Shown: positions 53,930-63,999 of the stretch, one piece after another
Numbering within the stretch: position 1 is the stretch's first letter
Layout of the letters: each line of letters opens with the position of its first letter
Assembly: GCF_008369165.1 (NCBI RefSeq)
Contig: NZ_VOBA01000001.1
Coordinates: forward strand, 1 to 64,000
Source: Dietzia sp. ANT_WB102
GTDB lineage: Bacteria; Actinomycetota; Actinomycetes; Mycobacteriales; Mycobacteriaceae
Direction of reading: 5' to 3'
Length of the DNA stretch: 64,000 nt
Program-made: the position numbers and the translations under genes
Notes under the pieces: generated by a model
What the model was told of the DNA's origin: nothing
The model's input: only the letters and a program-made list of their open reading frames with translations
The model's database searches: none

Positions 53930-54919
53930 TCAACCGCTGACGTATCCTCGATGTTTGTCCACTTCCGGGCCGGGCGTCCCGCCATCGACCCAGGTGCGCA
54001 GGTGGCCGCTGAACTGGCGCGAGAGCACATCGCGCCACCCGGTCACGTCGCCGGACATGTGGGGACTGATGTGCGCGCCGTCGAGGGTCCAGAGCGGGTC
54101 GCCCTCGGGGAGGGGTTCGACGACGAGGACATCCAGATGCGCCGAGAGCCTGCCCGCTGCGATTTGAGCCGTCAGGGCGTCCTGGTCCACGAGTTCTCCG
54201 CGACCGACGTTCACCACGTGGGCGCCGTCGGGAAGGGCGGCCAGTTCCGCGGGGCCGAGCATCCCCCGCGTGGCGTCGGTCAGTGGCGCCACCATCACGA
54301 GGTGGTCCACGTCGCCGAGGTGATCGACCAGTCGCGCGGAATCCAGGACACAACCGAAGTCCTCGTCGTCGTCGGAGGGACGGCGCCCTGCTCCGCTGAC
54401 GTCGAGCCCGACCGCCCGGAGAAGTCGCGCGGTGGCGCGACCGATCCCGCCTGTTCCCACCACCAGGGCGCGCCGGCCGGCCACCCGGGTGGTCTCGCGG
54501 TGGCGCCACCGTCCCGCGCGCTGGAGCGCCTCCGTCTCGTGCAGCCGCTTGTCGTGGGCCAGGACGCAGGCCAGGACGTACTCGGCGATCGGCTCGTCGA
54601 AGACGCCGCGGGCGTTTGTCACCAGTACGTCTGAGTCCCGCAGCTCGTCAAAGAGCAGTGTGTCCACCCCGGCGGCGGCCACGTGCACCCAGCGCAACGA
54701 GTCCGCGGCGTGCCATGCCGAGGCCAGGACCCCGGAAAAAATGTCCCACACGAGCAGGATCTCCGCCCCAGGGAGGGCGTCGGCGAGCGTGTCCGCCGTG
54801 CATTCGCGCACGTCGGCGAACTCGCGGATCTGCTCGAGGGTGGTGGGGGGTTCCAGGCCGTCCGCGCTGAGGACGACGACGGTCGGCCGGGTGCCCGAAC
54901 CTCGGTGCGGTTGCGTCAT
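53930..54919 (-). CDS. D-isomer-specific 2-hydroxyacid dehydrogenase family
   Basis: A 329-residue NAD-dependent dehydrogenase: Rossmann VVGTGGIGRA, catalytic Arg in VNVGRGELVD, Glu region VVEPLPEGDPLW, and catalytic His in ISPHMSG. Substrate pocket residues do not identify the acid. The ATG at 54919 is leaderless (TACGGT six bases upstream). It diverges from the aminotransferase operon across an 86-bp region holding a GATTGT-TG-ACAATC repeat, and is followed by ectD. Confidence 0.8.
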   Translation of the reverse strand: MTQPHRGSGTRPTVVVLSADGLEPPTTLEQIREFADVRECTADTLADALPGAEILLVWDIFSGVLASAWHAADSLRWVHVAAAGVDTLLFDELRDSDVLVTNARGVFDEPIAEYVLACVLAHDKRLHETEALQRAGRWRHRETTRVAGRRALVVGTGGIGRATARLLRAVGLDVSGAGRRPSDDDEDFGCVLDSARLVDHLGDVDHLVMVAPLTDATRGMLGPAELAALPDGAHVVNVGRGELVDQDALTAQIAAGRLSAHLDVLVVEPLPEGDPLWTLDGAHISPHMSGDVTGWRDVLSRQFSGHLRTWVDGGTPGPEVDKHRGYVSG

Positions 54920-54925
54920 GTCCCC

Positions 54926-54931
54926 ACCGTA
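54926..54931 (-). promoter_or_regulatory. -10 element of the hydroxyacid dehydrogenase gene
   Basis: TACGGT on the minus strand, six bases before the ATG at 54919. Confidence 0.45.
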
Positions 54932-54964
54932 ACGCGCCGGGCCACCCCCAGACCAGGATCGTCG

Positions 54965-54978
54965 GATTGTTGACAATC
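54965..54978. promoter_or_regulatory. Inverted repeat, GntR/FCD-like operator
   Basis: GATTGT and ACAATC around TG lie in the divergent region. The TTGTTGACAA core resembles sites of GntR/FadR-type regulators (established pattern TTGT-n-ACAA). The cognate protein is not in the window. Confidence 0.6.
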
Positions 54979-55005
54979 GCACTGGTCCGCCACACACTGA
55001 CATCC

Positions 55006-56295
55006 ATGACCGCGCACCTGTCGCCCCTCCTCAAGCAGGCCACGCCCGTCGTGGTGGACCACGCGCTCGGCTCGTGGATCCACGGCACCGACGGGCGCGA
55101 CTACCTGGATTTCACGACCGGCATCGGCGTGACCAGCACCGGCCACTGCCACCCCGAGGTGGTCGCGGCCGCGCGCGAGCAGTGCGGCAAGATCATCCAC
55201 GCCCAATACACGACCGTCATGCACCAGCCGCTTCTCGAGCTGACGGAGAAGCTCGGCGAGCACCTGCCCTCCGGGATCGATTCGGTCTTCTACGCCAACT
55301 CCGGCTCGGAGGCGGTCGAGGCCGCGGTCCGGCTGGCGCGCATGGCCACGGGCCGACCCACCATCGTCACCGTCCAGGGCGGCTTCCACGGCCGCACCGT
55401 CGCCGCGGCCAGCCTCACCACCGCCGGAACCCGGTTCTCCGCCGGCTTCTCCCCACTCATGGGCGGCGTGGTGACGACCCCGTTCCCTCACGCTCTACGC
55501 CACGGGTGGACCGTGGACGACGCCGTGGACTTCGCCCTGACCGAACTCGACTACCTCATGGCCACCCGGGTCGACGCAAAGGAGATCGCGGCATTCCTCA
55601 TCGAGCCCGTCCTCGGCGACGGCGGATACCTGGCCACTCCCCCGCGCTACCTACAGGGGCTGCGCGAGCGAGCTGACGCGGTCGGCGCCCTGCTCGTTCT
55701 CGACGAGGTCCAGGCAGGCATCGGCCGTACCGGCCGGTTCTGGGGCTACCAGCACACCGACGGGGTGGTACCGGACATCATCATCACCGCCAAGGGCATC
55801 GCGTCGGGCTTCCCCATCTCCGCAATCGCCGCACCCGAGGCCCTCATGGCCAAGGCGTGGCCGGGGTCGCAGGGGGGCACGTACGGCGGGAACGCCGTCG
55901 CCGCCGCGGCCGGGGTCGCGACTCTCGGCGTGGTCGAGCGCGAGGGCCTTGTTGCACGCGCGGCCGAGCGAGGAACCCAACTGCTAGACGGGCTGCGGCG
56001 TAGCCTTGCGGACGTGAGCGAGATCTGCGACATCCGCGGGACCGGGCTCATGTTGGGTGTCGAGTTCGGTGACCCCACCGCACCCGCCGGGAGCACCGGC
56101 GCGCTGGAGGCCGCTCGCCTGGCCGCCGCGGTCCAGCAGGCGTGCGTCGACGAGGACCTGCTCACTCTGACCTGCGGCCCGACCGGTTCTGTCGTGCGCC
56201 TCATCCCCGCCCTGATCATCTCCCCCGACGAGGTAGAGATCGGCATCGAGCGGTTCACCCGCGCAGTGCACCGGGTGTGCGACGGGGCGGCGTGA
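55006..56295 (+). CDS. Class III aminotransferase (4-aminobutyrate / diaminobutyrate type)
   Basis: A 429-residue PLP enzyme of the omega-aminotransferase group: SGSEAVEAA phosphate site (99-107), Asp233 in LDEVQAGIGRTG, and PLP Lys263 in TAKGIASGF. It transfers the terminal amino group of a diamine or omega-amino acid to 2-oxoglutarate or pyruvate. Its GTGA-overlap with the FAD-FeS gene and the aldehyde dehydrogenase downstream imply conversion of an omega-amino acid to a semialdehyde and then to the acid. GABA or, given ectD and the Ehu-like transporter, diaminobutyrate are candidate substrates. Confidence 0.8.
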   Translation: MTAHLSPLLKQATPVVVDHALGSWIHGTDGRDYLDFTTGIGVTSTGHCHPEVVAAAREQCGKIIHAQYTTVMHQPLLELTEKLGEHLPSGIDSVFYANSGSEAVEAAVRLARMATGRPTIVTVQGGFHGRTVAAASLTTAGTRFSAGFSPLMGGVVTTPFPHALRHGWTVDDAVDFALTELDYLMATRVDAKEIAAFLIEPVLGDGGYLATPPRYLQGLRERADAVGALLVLDEVQAGIGRTGRFWGYQHTDGVVPDIIITAKGIASGFPISAIAAPEALMAKAWPGSQGGTYGGNAVAAAAGVATLGVVEREGLVARAAERGTQLLDGLRRSLADVSEICDIRGTGLMLGVEFGDPTAPAGSTGALEAARLAAAVQQACVDEDLLTLTCGPTGSVVRLIPALIISPDEVEIGIERFTRAVHRVCDGAA

Positions 56296-59291
56296 CCTCC
56301 CGCGTCGCACCGTCCGCCACCGGCAGAGCGGAGGCGTCCGTCGAGACGGTGGTGGGGGCGCTCGTCCAAGCGGGCCTCGCTCCCGAGGCCGACCCACGGA
56401 GGATCGCCGAGTACTCTTACGACGCGTCCAACTATCGCGTGGTGCCGACGGCCGTGCTGTTCCCGCGGTCGGAGGCCGAGGTCGCGGCCGCCCTGGCCGT
56501 ATGTCACCGGCTCGGCGTGCCCGCGATCGCCCGCGGCGGCGGCACCTCGATGGCCGGCAACGCGATCGGTACCGGAGTGGTGCTGGACCTGTCCCGCCAC
56601 CTGAACCGCGTGCTCGCCGTGGACGAGGCCGCGCGGACCGTCACCGCCGAGGCGGGCACCGTCCTCACCGCCCTGCGCGCGGCCGTCCACGTCGCCACCG
56701 GGGATCGCCTGACCTTCGCGCCCGACCCGTCCAGCCAGTCCCGAGCCTGCCTGGGCGGGGCGATCGGCAACGACGCCTGCGGCAACCACTCGGTGCGCCA
56801 CGGCCGGACCGCCGATCACGTCGAGGCGCTGCAGTTGGTCACCGCCGACGGCCTGCGCCTGACCGCCACCCGCACCGGAGTCGAGGCGACAGATCCGGCC
56901 GACCCCGCCGCCACCGCCCGGGCCGAGCACCTGACGGCGCAGCTGCGCGACCTGGCCGCCGACCACCTGGCGGCGATCCGCACCGAGCTCGGCCGCATCC
57001 CCCGACAGGTGTCCGGCTACCACCTGCGTCACCTGCTGCCCGAGGAGGGCTTCGACGTGGCGCGGTCGCTCGTCGGCTCGGAGGGTACGTGCGCGATCGT
57101 CACCGCCGCGACGATGCGGGTCGTCCCCCGCGCCGTGCGCACCGGACTGGCGGTGGTGGGATACGCCGACGTCGTGGACGCCGCGCGGGATGTCCCCGCG
57201 ATCCTGCGCTACCGCCCCACAGCCGTAGAGGGTATCGACGAGGTGATCGTCGAAACCATGCGGCAGCGCCGCGGCACAGACTCGGTCGCCGACCTCCCGC
57301 AGGGAAGCGCGTGGCTGTTCGTCGAGCTCGACGACGAGGTGGACTCCACCGGTGAGGGGCTCGATGCCCGGGTCGCCGAACTGGCCGACGAACTGACGCG
57401 GGACGGACACGCCCTCGACGTGCTCGTCGTCAACGATCCGGTGACCCGCGCGGACCTGTGGCGGGTGCGCGAGGACGGCGCCGGGCTGAGCTCACGGCTG
57501 ACCGACCCCGCCACCGGCGCCACCACGGAGTCCTGGCCCGGCTGGGAAGACTCGGCGGTGCCACCCGAGCGGCTGGCCGACTACCTCGCCGAGTTCCGCG
57601 ACCTACTGGCCCGGCATGAGCTCACCGGGGTCATGTACGGCCACTTCGGCGCCGGGTGCATGCACATCCGCATCACCTTCGACCTACGCTCGGACGACGG
57701 CCGGACCGTATTCCGCGCCTTCTGCACGGAGGCAGCCCGATTGGCGGTCCGCCACGGCGGGTCACTGTCCGGCGAGCACGGCGACGGCCGTGCCCGCTCC
57801 GAACTGCTGCCGGTGATGTACTCACCCGAGATGCTCGACGCGTTCGACCGTTTCGCTCACATCTGGGACCCCACGGGACTACTCGCGCCCGGAGGGCTCA
57901 CCGACACCCGGCCGATCGACGCCGACCTCGCCCTCGCCGGAATCGGCCACCGCGGCCGCAACCTTCTCGGCGCCGACATCTCACCCGACGGGGCCCACCC
58001 CGTGCAGGCCTGTATCGGCGTAGGCCGCTGCCGCACCACTACCGGCGGAGTGATGTGCCCGTCCTTCCGCGCCACCGGAGACGAGCGCGACTCCACCCGC
58101 GGGCGGGCCCGCGTCCTCCAGGAGGTCATCCGAGGCACTCTGCCGATCGACTCCCCGGCAGTCGAGGAGTCCCTGGACCTGTGCTTGGCGTGCAAGGCGT
58201 GCTCGTCGGACTGCCCCACCGGCGTCGACATGGCCACCTTCAAGTCCGAGGCACTGCATCATCGCTACCGGCGTCGGCTGCGGCCGCGGGTCCACTACTC
58301 GCTGGGGCTGCTGCCACTGTGGCTGCGCGGGACCACCCGCGCGGCGCGGCCGCTCAATGCGCTGCTGGACACCCCGATAGGGCGGGCCGCCGCGCGACTG
58401 GGCGGGATCACGGGTGACCGCACCCTGCCTCGCTTCGCCTCCGCCCGCGACCTACGCCGGGAACTCGAGCGGGTCCCCGCCAGCGTGTGGCACGTCGGGC
58501 CGGCGGGCGGGGTGAACCCGCGCACCTCCGCCGAGATCGTGCTGTTCCTCGACTCGTTCACCCGGGGACTGCGCCCCCGCGTCGCCGGTGCGGCCGCCCG
58601 CGTTCTGGGCGGCACGCACAAGTCCGTCGCGTGCAGCGCAGACCACTGCTGTGGGCTGACCCACGTCACCACCGGTCGGCTCGAGGCAGCCCGCCGCACC
58701 ATGACCGCGACCGCGCGGCACCTCGACGCGATCCGCGGGCCGGATGGGGCAGAGATCCCCGTCGTCGTCGTCGAACCCTCCTGCGCCGCCACCCTGCGCG
58801 GCGACCTGCCCCGCCTGCTCGCCGACACTCCCGACGCCGACACCGCCCGCCGGGTCGCCGCACGCGTCCGCTCCGCCGCCGACCACCTCGGCCGGCTCGC
58901 CGCCGAGGACCGGGCGCCTGCCTGGCCCGGCGGCACCGCACCCGACCGTGTCACCGTGCAGACCCACTGCCACGAGTACTCGACGTTCGGCAACCGTGTG
59001 CAACGGGCGACCCTCACGGCCCTGGGCGTGGGGTCCGTCCGCGAGGCCACCGGGTGCTGCGGCGTCGCCGGCGACTTCGGTTTCACGGCCGGGCACGAGT
59101 CCGTCACCGCCGCCGTCGCCGAGCAGGCGCTCGCGCCCGCCCTGCGCGCCGACCCTGACGCGCTCGTGCTCACCGACGGATTCTCGTGCGCGGCCCAGGT
59201 CGACCACCTCGGTCGGACCGGACACCACCTGCTCGAACTACTCGACCCCGAACCCGATCCCGCCGCACCATTACTCAGGAGGCAGACATGA
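56292..59291 (+). CDS. FAD-linked hydroxyacid dehydrogenase with Fe-S and CCG domains
   Basis: A 999-residue protein of the YdiJ/D-lactate type. Domains in order: FAD-binding type 4 (about 35-230; ARGGGTSMAGNAIGTG), FAD-oxidase C-terminal domain (about 260-530), two [4Fe-4S] sites (CIGVGRCR... and CLACKACSSDCPTG), and CCG-type Cys-rich domain with CCGVAGDFGF. It probably oxidises a D-2-hydroxy acid and passes electrons to a quinone. The GTG at 56292 overlaps the aminotransferase stop; the ATGA at its end couples it to the aldehyde dehydrogenase. The divergent 2-hydroxyacid dehydrogenase may act on the same acid. Confidence 0.82.
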   Translation: MTSRVAPSATGRAEASVETVVGALVQAGLAPEADPRRIAEYSYDASNYRVVPTAVLFPRSEAEVAAALAVCHRLGVPAIARGGGTSMAGNAIGTGVVLDLSRHLNRVLAVDEAARTVTAEAGTVLTALRAAVHVATGDRLTFAPDPSSQSRACLGGAIGNDACGNHSVRHGRTADHVEALQLVTADGLRLTATRTGVEATDPADPAATARAEHLTAQLRDLAADHLAAIRTELGRIPRQVSGYHLRHLLPEEGFDVARSLVGSEGTCAIVTAATMRVVPRAVRTGLAVVGYADVVDAARDVPAILRYRPTAVEGIDEVIVETMRQRRGTDSVADLPQGSAWLFVELDDEVDSTGEGLDARVAELADELTRDGHALDVLVVNDPVTRADLWRVREDGAGLSSRLTDPATGATTESWPGWEDSAVPPERLADYLAEFRDLLARHELTGVMYGHFGAGCMHIRITFDLRSDDGRTVFRAFCTEAARLAVRHGGSLSGEHGDGRARSELLPVMYSPEMLDAFDRFAHIWDPTGLLAPGGLTDTRPIDADLALAGIGHRGRNLLGADISPDGAHPVQACIGVGRCRTTTGGVMCPSFRATGDERDSTRGRARVLQEVIRGTLPIDSPAVEESLDLCLACKACSSDCPTGVDMATFKSEALHHRYRRRLRPRVHYSLGLLPLWLRGTTRAARPLNALLDTPIGRAAARLGGITGDRTLPRFASARDLRRELERVPASVWHVGPAGGVNPRTSAEIVLFLDSFTRGLRPRVAGAAARVLGGTHKSVACSADHCCGLTHVTTGRLEAARRTMTATARHLDAIRGPDGAEIPVVVVEPSCAATLRGDLPRLLADTPDADTARRVAARVRSAADHLGRLAAEDRAPAWPGGTAPDRVTVQTHCHEYSTFGNRVQRATLTALGVGSVREATGCCGVAGDFGFTAGHESVTAAVAEQALAPALRADPDALVLTDGFSCAAQVDHLGRTGHHLLELLDPEPDPAAPLLRRQT

Positions 59292-60751
59292 CCCGGACCG
59301 TCACCGACATCATCGCCGGACTCGGCACCGGAGTCCACGTGGACGGACGGTGGCGAGACGCCGCCTCCGGGGCGAGGTTCGACGTGGTCAACCCCGCTAC
59401 AGGCGAGACCATCGCGACCGTCGCCGACGGCGGCGCCGACGACGCCACCGCCGCTATCGAGGCCGCCGGACGCACACAGGAGAGCTGGGCTGCGGTCCCC
59501 GCGCGCGACCGGGCGGAGATCCTGCGCCGCGCCTACGAGCTGCTCATCGAGCGCGCCGACGAACTGGCCCTACTCATGACCACCGAGATGGGCAAGCCGC
59601 TGGCCGAGGCGCGCGGCGAGGTGACCTACGGCGCCGAGTTCTTCCGCTGGTTCTCCGAGGAGGCCTGCCGTATCCGCGGCGATGCCCGCCGCTCCCCCGA
59701 CGGCAAGACCCGTCTCATCGTCACCCAGGAACCGGTCGGGCCGTGCATTCTCATCACACCGTGGAACTTCCCCCTCGCCATGGCCACCCGCAAGATCGGC
59801 CCGGCGGTCGCCGCCGGCTGCACAATGGTGTTCAAGCCCGCGGGACTCACCCCCCTGACCTCGTTGTACGTGGTGGACATCCTGCGGGAGGCCGGACTGC
59901 CCGACGGCGTGCTCAACGTGGTGTGCACGACCGACGCCGGCAGCGTGGTGGAGCCATGGATCGACTCCGGCATCGCCCGCAAGCTGTCCTTCACCGGGTC
60001 CACGCCCGTCGGACGAAAGCTCCTCGAGCAGTGTTCGCGCGGAGTACTGCGAACCTCGATGGAGCTCGGCGGCAACGCCCCGTTCGTAGTGTGCGAGGAC
60101 GCGGACATGGACACCGCTGTGAGCGCGGCGATGGCCGCCAAGATGCGCAATATGGGTGAGGCCTGCACCTCCGCCAACCGGATCCTCGTGCACCGGTCAG
60201 TGATCGACGAGTTCGGGCGCCGGTTGACCGAGGAGATGGCCGCGCTCAAGGTAGGCGACGGCACCGCGGAGGGCACCGACGTCGGCCCGCTGGTGGAGGA
60301 GAAGGCCGTGACAAAGGTCGTCGACCTGGTCGACGACGCGGTGTCCCGCGGCGCCGAGGTGCTGTGCGGCGGATCGCGCAGCGACGGGCCCGGGTACTTC
60401 TACCCCCCCACCGTGCTCACCGGGGTCACCCCGGATGCCGAGTTGATGTCCACCGAGATCTTCGGCCCCGTCGCCGCCCTGGTGCCCTTCGACACCGACG
60501 ACGAGGCGATCCGGCTCGCCAACGACACCGAGTTCGGGCTGGTCTCTTTTGTCATGACCGAGAACCTCGACCACGCCCTGACGATGTCCGAGCGCTTGGA
60601 GGCGGGCATGGTCGGTATCAACGTCGGGGTGGTGTCTAACCCCGCCGCACCGTTCGGTGGCATCAAGCAGTCCGGACTGGGGCGCGAGGGCGGCCTCAGC
60701 GGCATCGAGGAGTTCGTCGAGACCAAGCTGGTGGCGATCCCCGTCCGCTGA
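59288..60751 (+). CDS. Succinate-semialdehyde dehydrogenase type (GabD-like)
   Basis: A 487-residue aldehyde dehydrogenase. Catalytic Cys293 lies in MGEACTSANR and Glu259 in MELGGNAP; the cofactor site has ITPWNFPLAM and GFTGSTPVG-like FTGSTPVGRK. Length and motifs fit NADP-type succinate-semialdehyde dehydrogenases; aspartate-semialdehyde-like substrates from ectoine breakdown are possible. The ATG has an AGGAGG site and overlaps the previous stop, so it is the last of a three-gene coupled operon. Confidence 0.82.
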   Translation: MTRTVTDIIAGLGTGVHVDGRWRDAASGARFDVVNPATGETIATVADGGADDATAAIEAAGRTQESWAAVPARDRAEILRRAYELLIERADELALLMTTEMGKPLAEARGEVTYGAEFFRWFSEEACRIRGDARRSPDGKTRLIVTQEPVGPCILITPWNFPLAMATRKIGPAVAAGCTMVFKPAGLTPLTSLYVVDILREAGLPDGVLNVVCTTDAGSVVEPWIDSGIARKLSFTGSTPVGRKLLEQCSRGVLRTSMELGGNAPFVVCEDADMDTAVSAAMAAKMRNMGEACTSANRILVHRSVIDEFGRRLTEEMAALKVGDGTAEGTDVGPLVEEKAVTKVVDLVDDAVSRGAEVLCGGSRSDGPGYFYPPTVLTGVTPDAELMSTEIFGPVAALVPFDTDDEAIRLANDTEFGLVSFVMTENLDHALTMSERLEAGMVGINVGVVSNPAAPFGGIKQSGLGREGGLSGIEEFVETKLVAIPVR

Positions 60752-60836
60752 CCCGGCTGTTCGCCGACCGTGCGGTCCGACCGGTGTGGGCAGGGGGCGC
60801 GAGTGGGTGTGCGGGCGGTCCGCTAGGCGCGGGGGT

Positions 60837-61112
60837 CTAACCGGTGCGCGCTCGGCCGGCCAGGCGGTGCCGCTCGGCCTCGGTCATCCCGCCCCACACT
60901 CCGTACAGTTCGCGGCCAGCCAGGGCATGCGCTCGACACTGGGCGATCACGGGGCACCGGCCGCACAACTTCTTGGCCGCTGACTCTTTACGGCGACGCA
61001 GACTCTTGGCCTCGTCCTCGGAGTTGTAGAACAGATCGGGCAACTCCTGGCAGTTTCCGTAGTCGGCCCACGCCCACTGTTCGTCGATCTCGGTCCTCGC
61101 TGTCCCAAACAT
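60837..61112 (-). CDS. WhiB-family [4Fe-4S] regulator
   Basis: A 91-residue WhiB protein with the four cluster Cys at 21, 50, 53 and 59, the GVWGG turn at 71-75 and a basic C-terminus. WhiB proteins bind sigma factor A and respond to redox or NO. The ATG at 61112 follows GGAGGGGAG; a longer upstream frame has no motif. Sequence around CRAHALAGRELYGVWGG resembles WhiB2/WhiB3, not enough for a subtype. It diverges from a LuxR-type response regulator. Confidence 0.88.
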   Translation of the reverse strand: MFGTARTEIDEQWAWADYGNCQELPDLFYNSEDEAKSLRRRKESAAKKLCGRCPVIAQCRAHALAGRELYGVWGGMTEAERHRLAGRARTG

Positions 61113-61197
61113 GCCACTCCCCTCCACGGTCGGATCCAGCTTCCGACGTCGCGGGGTGATTCGGTACACCCCCAGGGGTGGGGTCCCTTTCTGCTGA

Positions 61198-61203
61198 TAA
61201 CAT
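61198..61203 (+). promoter_or_regulatory. -10 element of the leaderless response regulator gene
   Basis: TAACAT is followed by six bases and the ATG at 61210. Confidence 0.5.
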
Positions 61204-61209
61204 TTCTTT

Positions 61210-61827
61210 ATGACGGTCACTCTCACGGTCATCAATGACTTCCCGGTGCTGGTCGCAGGTGTTCAGGCCCTGCTCGGCCCGTACGCCGACCGGGTGACCG
61301 TAGTCCCCGGGCAGTCGACGCTCGAGGTCGCCGAACCGGTCGACGTGGCCCTGTTCGACATCTTCAGCTCGGGGCCGGGGTGGCAGGACCGATGCACTGA
61401 CCACGCCAGCGATCCCCGGATCGGTGCCGTAGTGATCTACTCGTTCATCACCGATCCGCGCGCCGTGAAGGCGGCACTGGCGGCCGGGGCGCAGGGCTTC
61501 CTCACCAAATCGCTGGTCGGCGAGGATCTCGTCGTAGGACTCGAACGGATCGCGGCCGGCGAGCAGGTGGTCCTACTCGGCGAGGACGAGGAGCCCGGTC
61601 CCGCCTCTCCGTGGCCCGCCGGTAGCGCGGGCCTGTCCCCGCGGGAGGCGGAGATGCTCGCGCTCATCGCGCAGGGCTGGTCCAACGAGGACATCGCCTT
61701 GGCCTGCTACCTGTCGATCAACACCGTCAAGTCCTATATCCGGGACGCCTACCGCAAGATCGGGGTCGCGACCCGGCCGCAGGCCGTTGCGTGGGCGATG
61801 CAAAACGGCCTCGAGCCCTCCCGCTGA
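61210..61827 (+). CDS. NarL/LuxR-type response regulator
   Basis: A 205-residue two-domain regulator. The receiver has Asp10, phosphoacceptor Asp50 (LFDIFSS) and Lys in FLTKSLVGED; the LuxR helix-turn-helix (about 140-195) has GLSPREAEMLALIAQGWSNEDIA and SINTVKSYIRDAYRKIGV. No histidine kinase lies in the window, so it is an orphan here. Only one acidic residue is seen in the usual acidic pair, so regulation by phosphate is uncertain. Confidence 0.82.
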   Translation: MTVTLTVINDFPVLVAGVQALLGPYADRVTVVPGQSTLEVAEPVDVALFDIFSSGPGWQDRCTDHASDPRIGAVVIYSFITDPRAVKAALAAGAQGFLTKSLVGEDLVVGLERIAAGEQVVLLGEDEEPGPASPWPAGSAGLSPREAEMLALIAQGWSNEDIALACYLSINTVKSYIRDAYRKIGVATRPQAVAWAMQNGLEPSR

Positions 61828-61866
61828 ACCACGTGTGATCACGACCGTGGTCGGGACTTGCCTGCC

Positions 61867-62647
<781 letters not shown>

Positions 62648-62664
<17 letters not shown>

Positions 62665-63304
62665 AGCGGGTCTCCAATCGACGCAGAACGAGGGTGCACG
62701 GGACGCTCACGATGAGGAAGAGCAGCGCCGCGATGGTGAACGGTTCGATGTAGCGGAACTCGGACTGGCCGATCGCCTTTGCCACCGACATCAACTCGTA
62801 GACGGTTATGGCGGACAGGATCGCCGAATCCTTGAACATCTGGATGAGGTAGTTGCCCAACAGGGGGACGACCCGCCGCACGGCCTGGGGCAACACGATC
62901 CGGGTCCACGTACGGGCCCGGGGCAGATTCAGCGCGGTTGAGGCCTCCCACTGGCCTACCGGGACGCCCTCGATGCCGGAGCGGTAGACCTCGGCGGTAT
63001 AGGCGCTGTAGTTGATGCCGATGACGATGATGCCGGTGAGCAGCGCGCTCATGGCTATTCCGTACTCGGGCAGGACGTAGAACACGAAGAACGCCTGGAC
63101 GAGCAGCGGCGTGCCGCGGATGAAGTAGACCAGGAAGCCGAGGACCTGCGAGAGCACCGGGATCCGGAGGAACCGGAACACCGCGACGATCAGACCGAGG
63201 ACGGCGGCGATAGCCATCCCGGCGATGGTGATCTGCACGGTCGTCACCAGGCCTTGGAGCAGCTTCGGCAGGATGCTGATCGCGAAGGCGTTGTCCCAGA
63301 TCAT
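62648..63304 (-). CDS. ehuD: ABC transporter permease, EhuD-like
   Basis: A 218-residue inner-membrane permease of the His/Glu/Gln (HisMQ) type with about five hydrophobic helices and the EAA-like loop (WEASTALNLPRARTWTRIVLPQAVRR). The ATG at 63304 overlaps the EhuC stop (TGATG). With ehuC it forms the membrane channel. It would import ectoine/hydroxyectoine or a polar amino acid. Confidence 0.75.
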
Positions 63305-63999
63305 CAACTCACCCCCTGCATCCGACCGGCGAGGGAGGTGAGCAGCGGACGGCGTTCACGCGTCGGCGAGAATCGCCGTTCCAGCAGCGCCACGATCGCC
63401 GAGATCACCAGGGACAGCAGGAAGTACAGGATCAGGATGATCCCGTAGACCAACGCGGTCTCGCCCGTCGAGGAGCGGATGAGACCGGCGTTGAACGTCA
63501 GGTCGGCCACGGTGACGAGCGAGACCAGCGAACTGTTCTTGAGCAGGTCGACCATGACGTTGCCCATGGGCGGCAACATCGCCGGGACCGACTGCGGGAG
63601 CAGTATCCGGCGCATCCGCAGTGCGGGTGTCATGTTGAGCGCGATCGCCGCCTCGGTCTGCCCCCGTGGCCGCGACGCGATCGAGCCGCGGACGACCTCC
63701 GACGCGTACGCCCCCTCGTTGAGGCCCAACGCGAGGACGCCGGCGAAGAGGGCGGTGAGCTGGATCCCGAAAAACGGCAGTGCGAAGAACAGCCAGAACA
63801 GCTGCACCACCAGCGAGGTACCGCGTAGGAACTCCACAATGCACGCGGCCGTCCAGCGCAACCATCGGTGGGTGGACAGCCGTGCCAGCCCCAGCACGAA
63901 GGCCACGACCAGGGCCAGCACCGCACCGAGGACCGTCACCTCGACGGTGGTGACTAAACCCTGGCGAATCAGGGGGAGGTATTCGGCTATCGCATCCAT
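63304..63999 (-). CDS. ehuC: ABC transporter permease, EhuC-like
   Basis: A 231-residue permease of the same HisMQ type with a hydrophobic N-terminus and the EAA loop (TEAAIALNMTPALRMRRILLPQSVP). The ATG at 63999 lies at the window edge, so an upstream start cannot be excluded. The solute-binding protein (EhuB) is expected just outside the window. Confidence 0.72.
   Translation of the reverse strand: MDAIAEYLPLIRQGLVTTVEVTVLGAVLALVVAFVLGLARLSTHRWLRWTAACIVEFLRGTSLVVQLFWLFFALPFFGIQLTALFAGVLALGLNEGAYASEVVRGSIASRPRGQTEAAIALNMTPALRMRRILLPQSVPAMLPPMGNVMVDLLKNSSLVSLVTVADLTFNAGLIRSSTGETALVYGIILILYFLLSLVISAIVALLERRFSPTRERRPLLTSLAGRMQGVS

Noticed and set aside
61828-61851. Hairpin between the response regulator and ehuA
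   Set aside because: Only a 6-bp stem with a 12-base loop; too weak to call a terminator.
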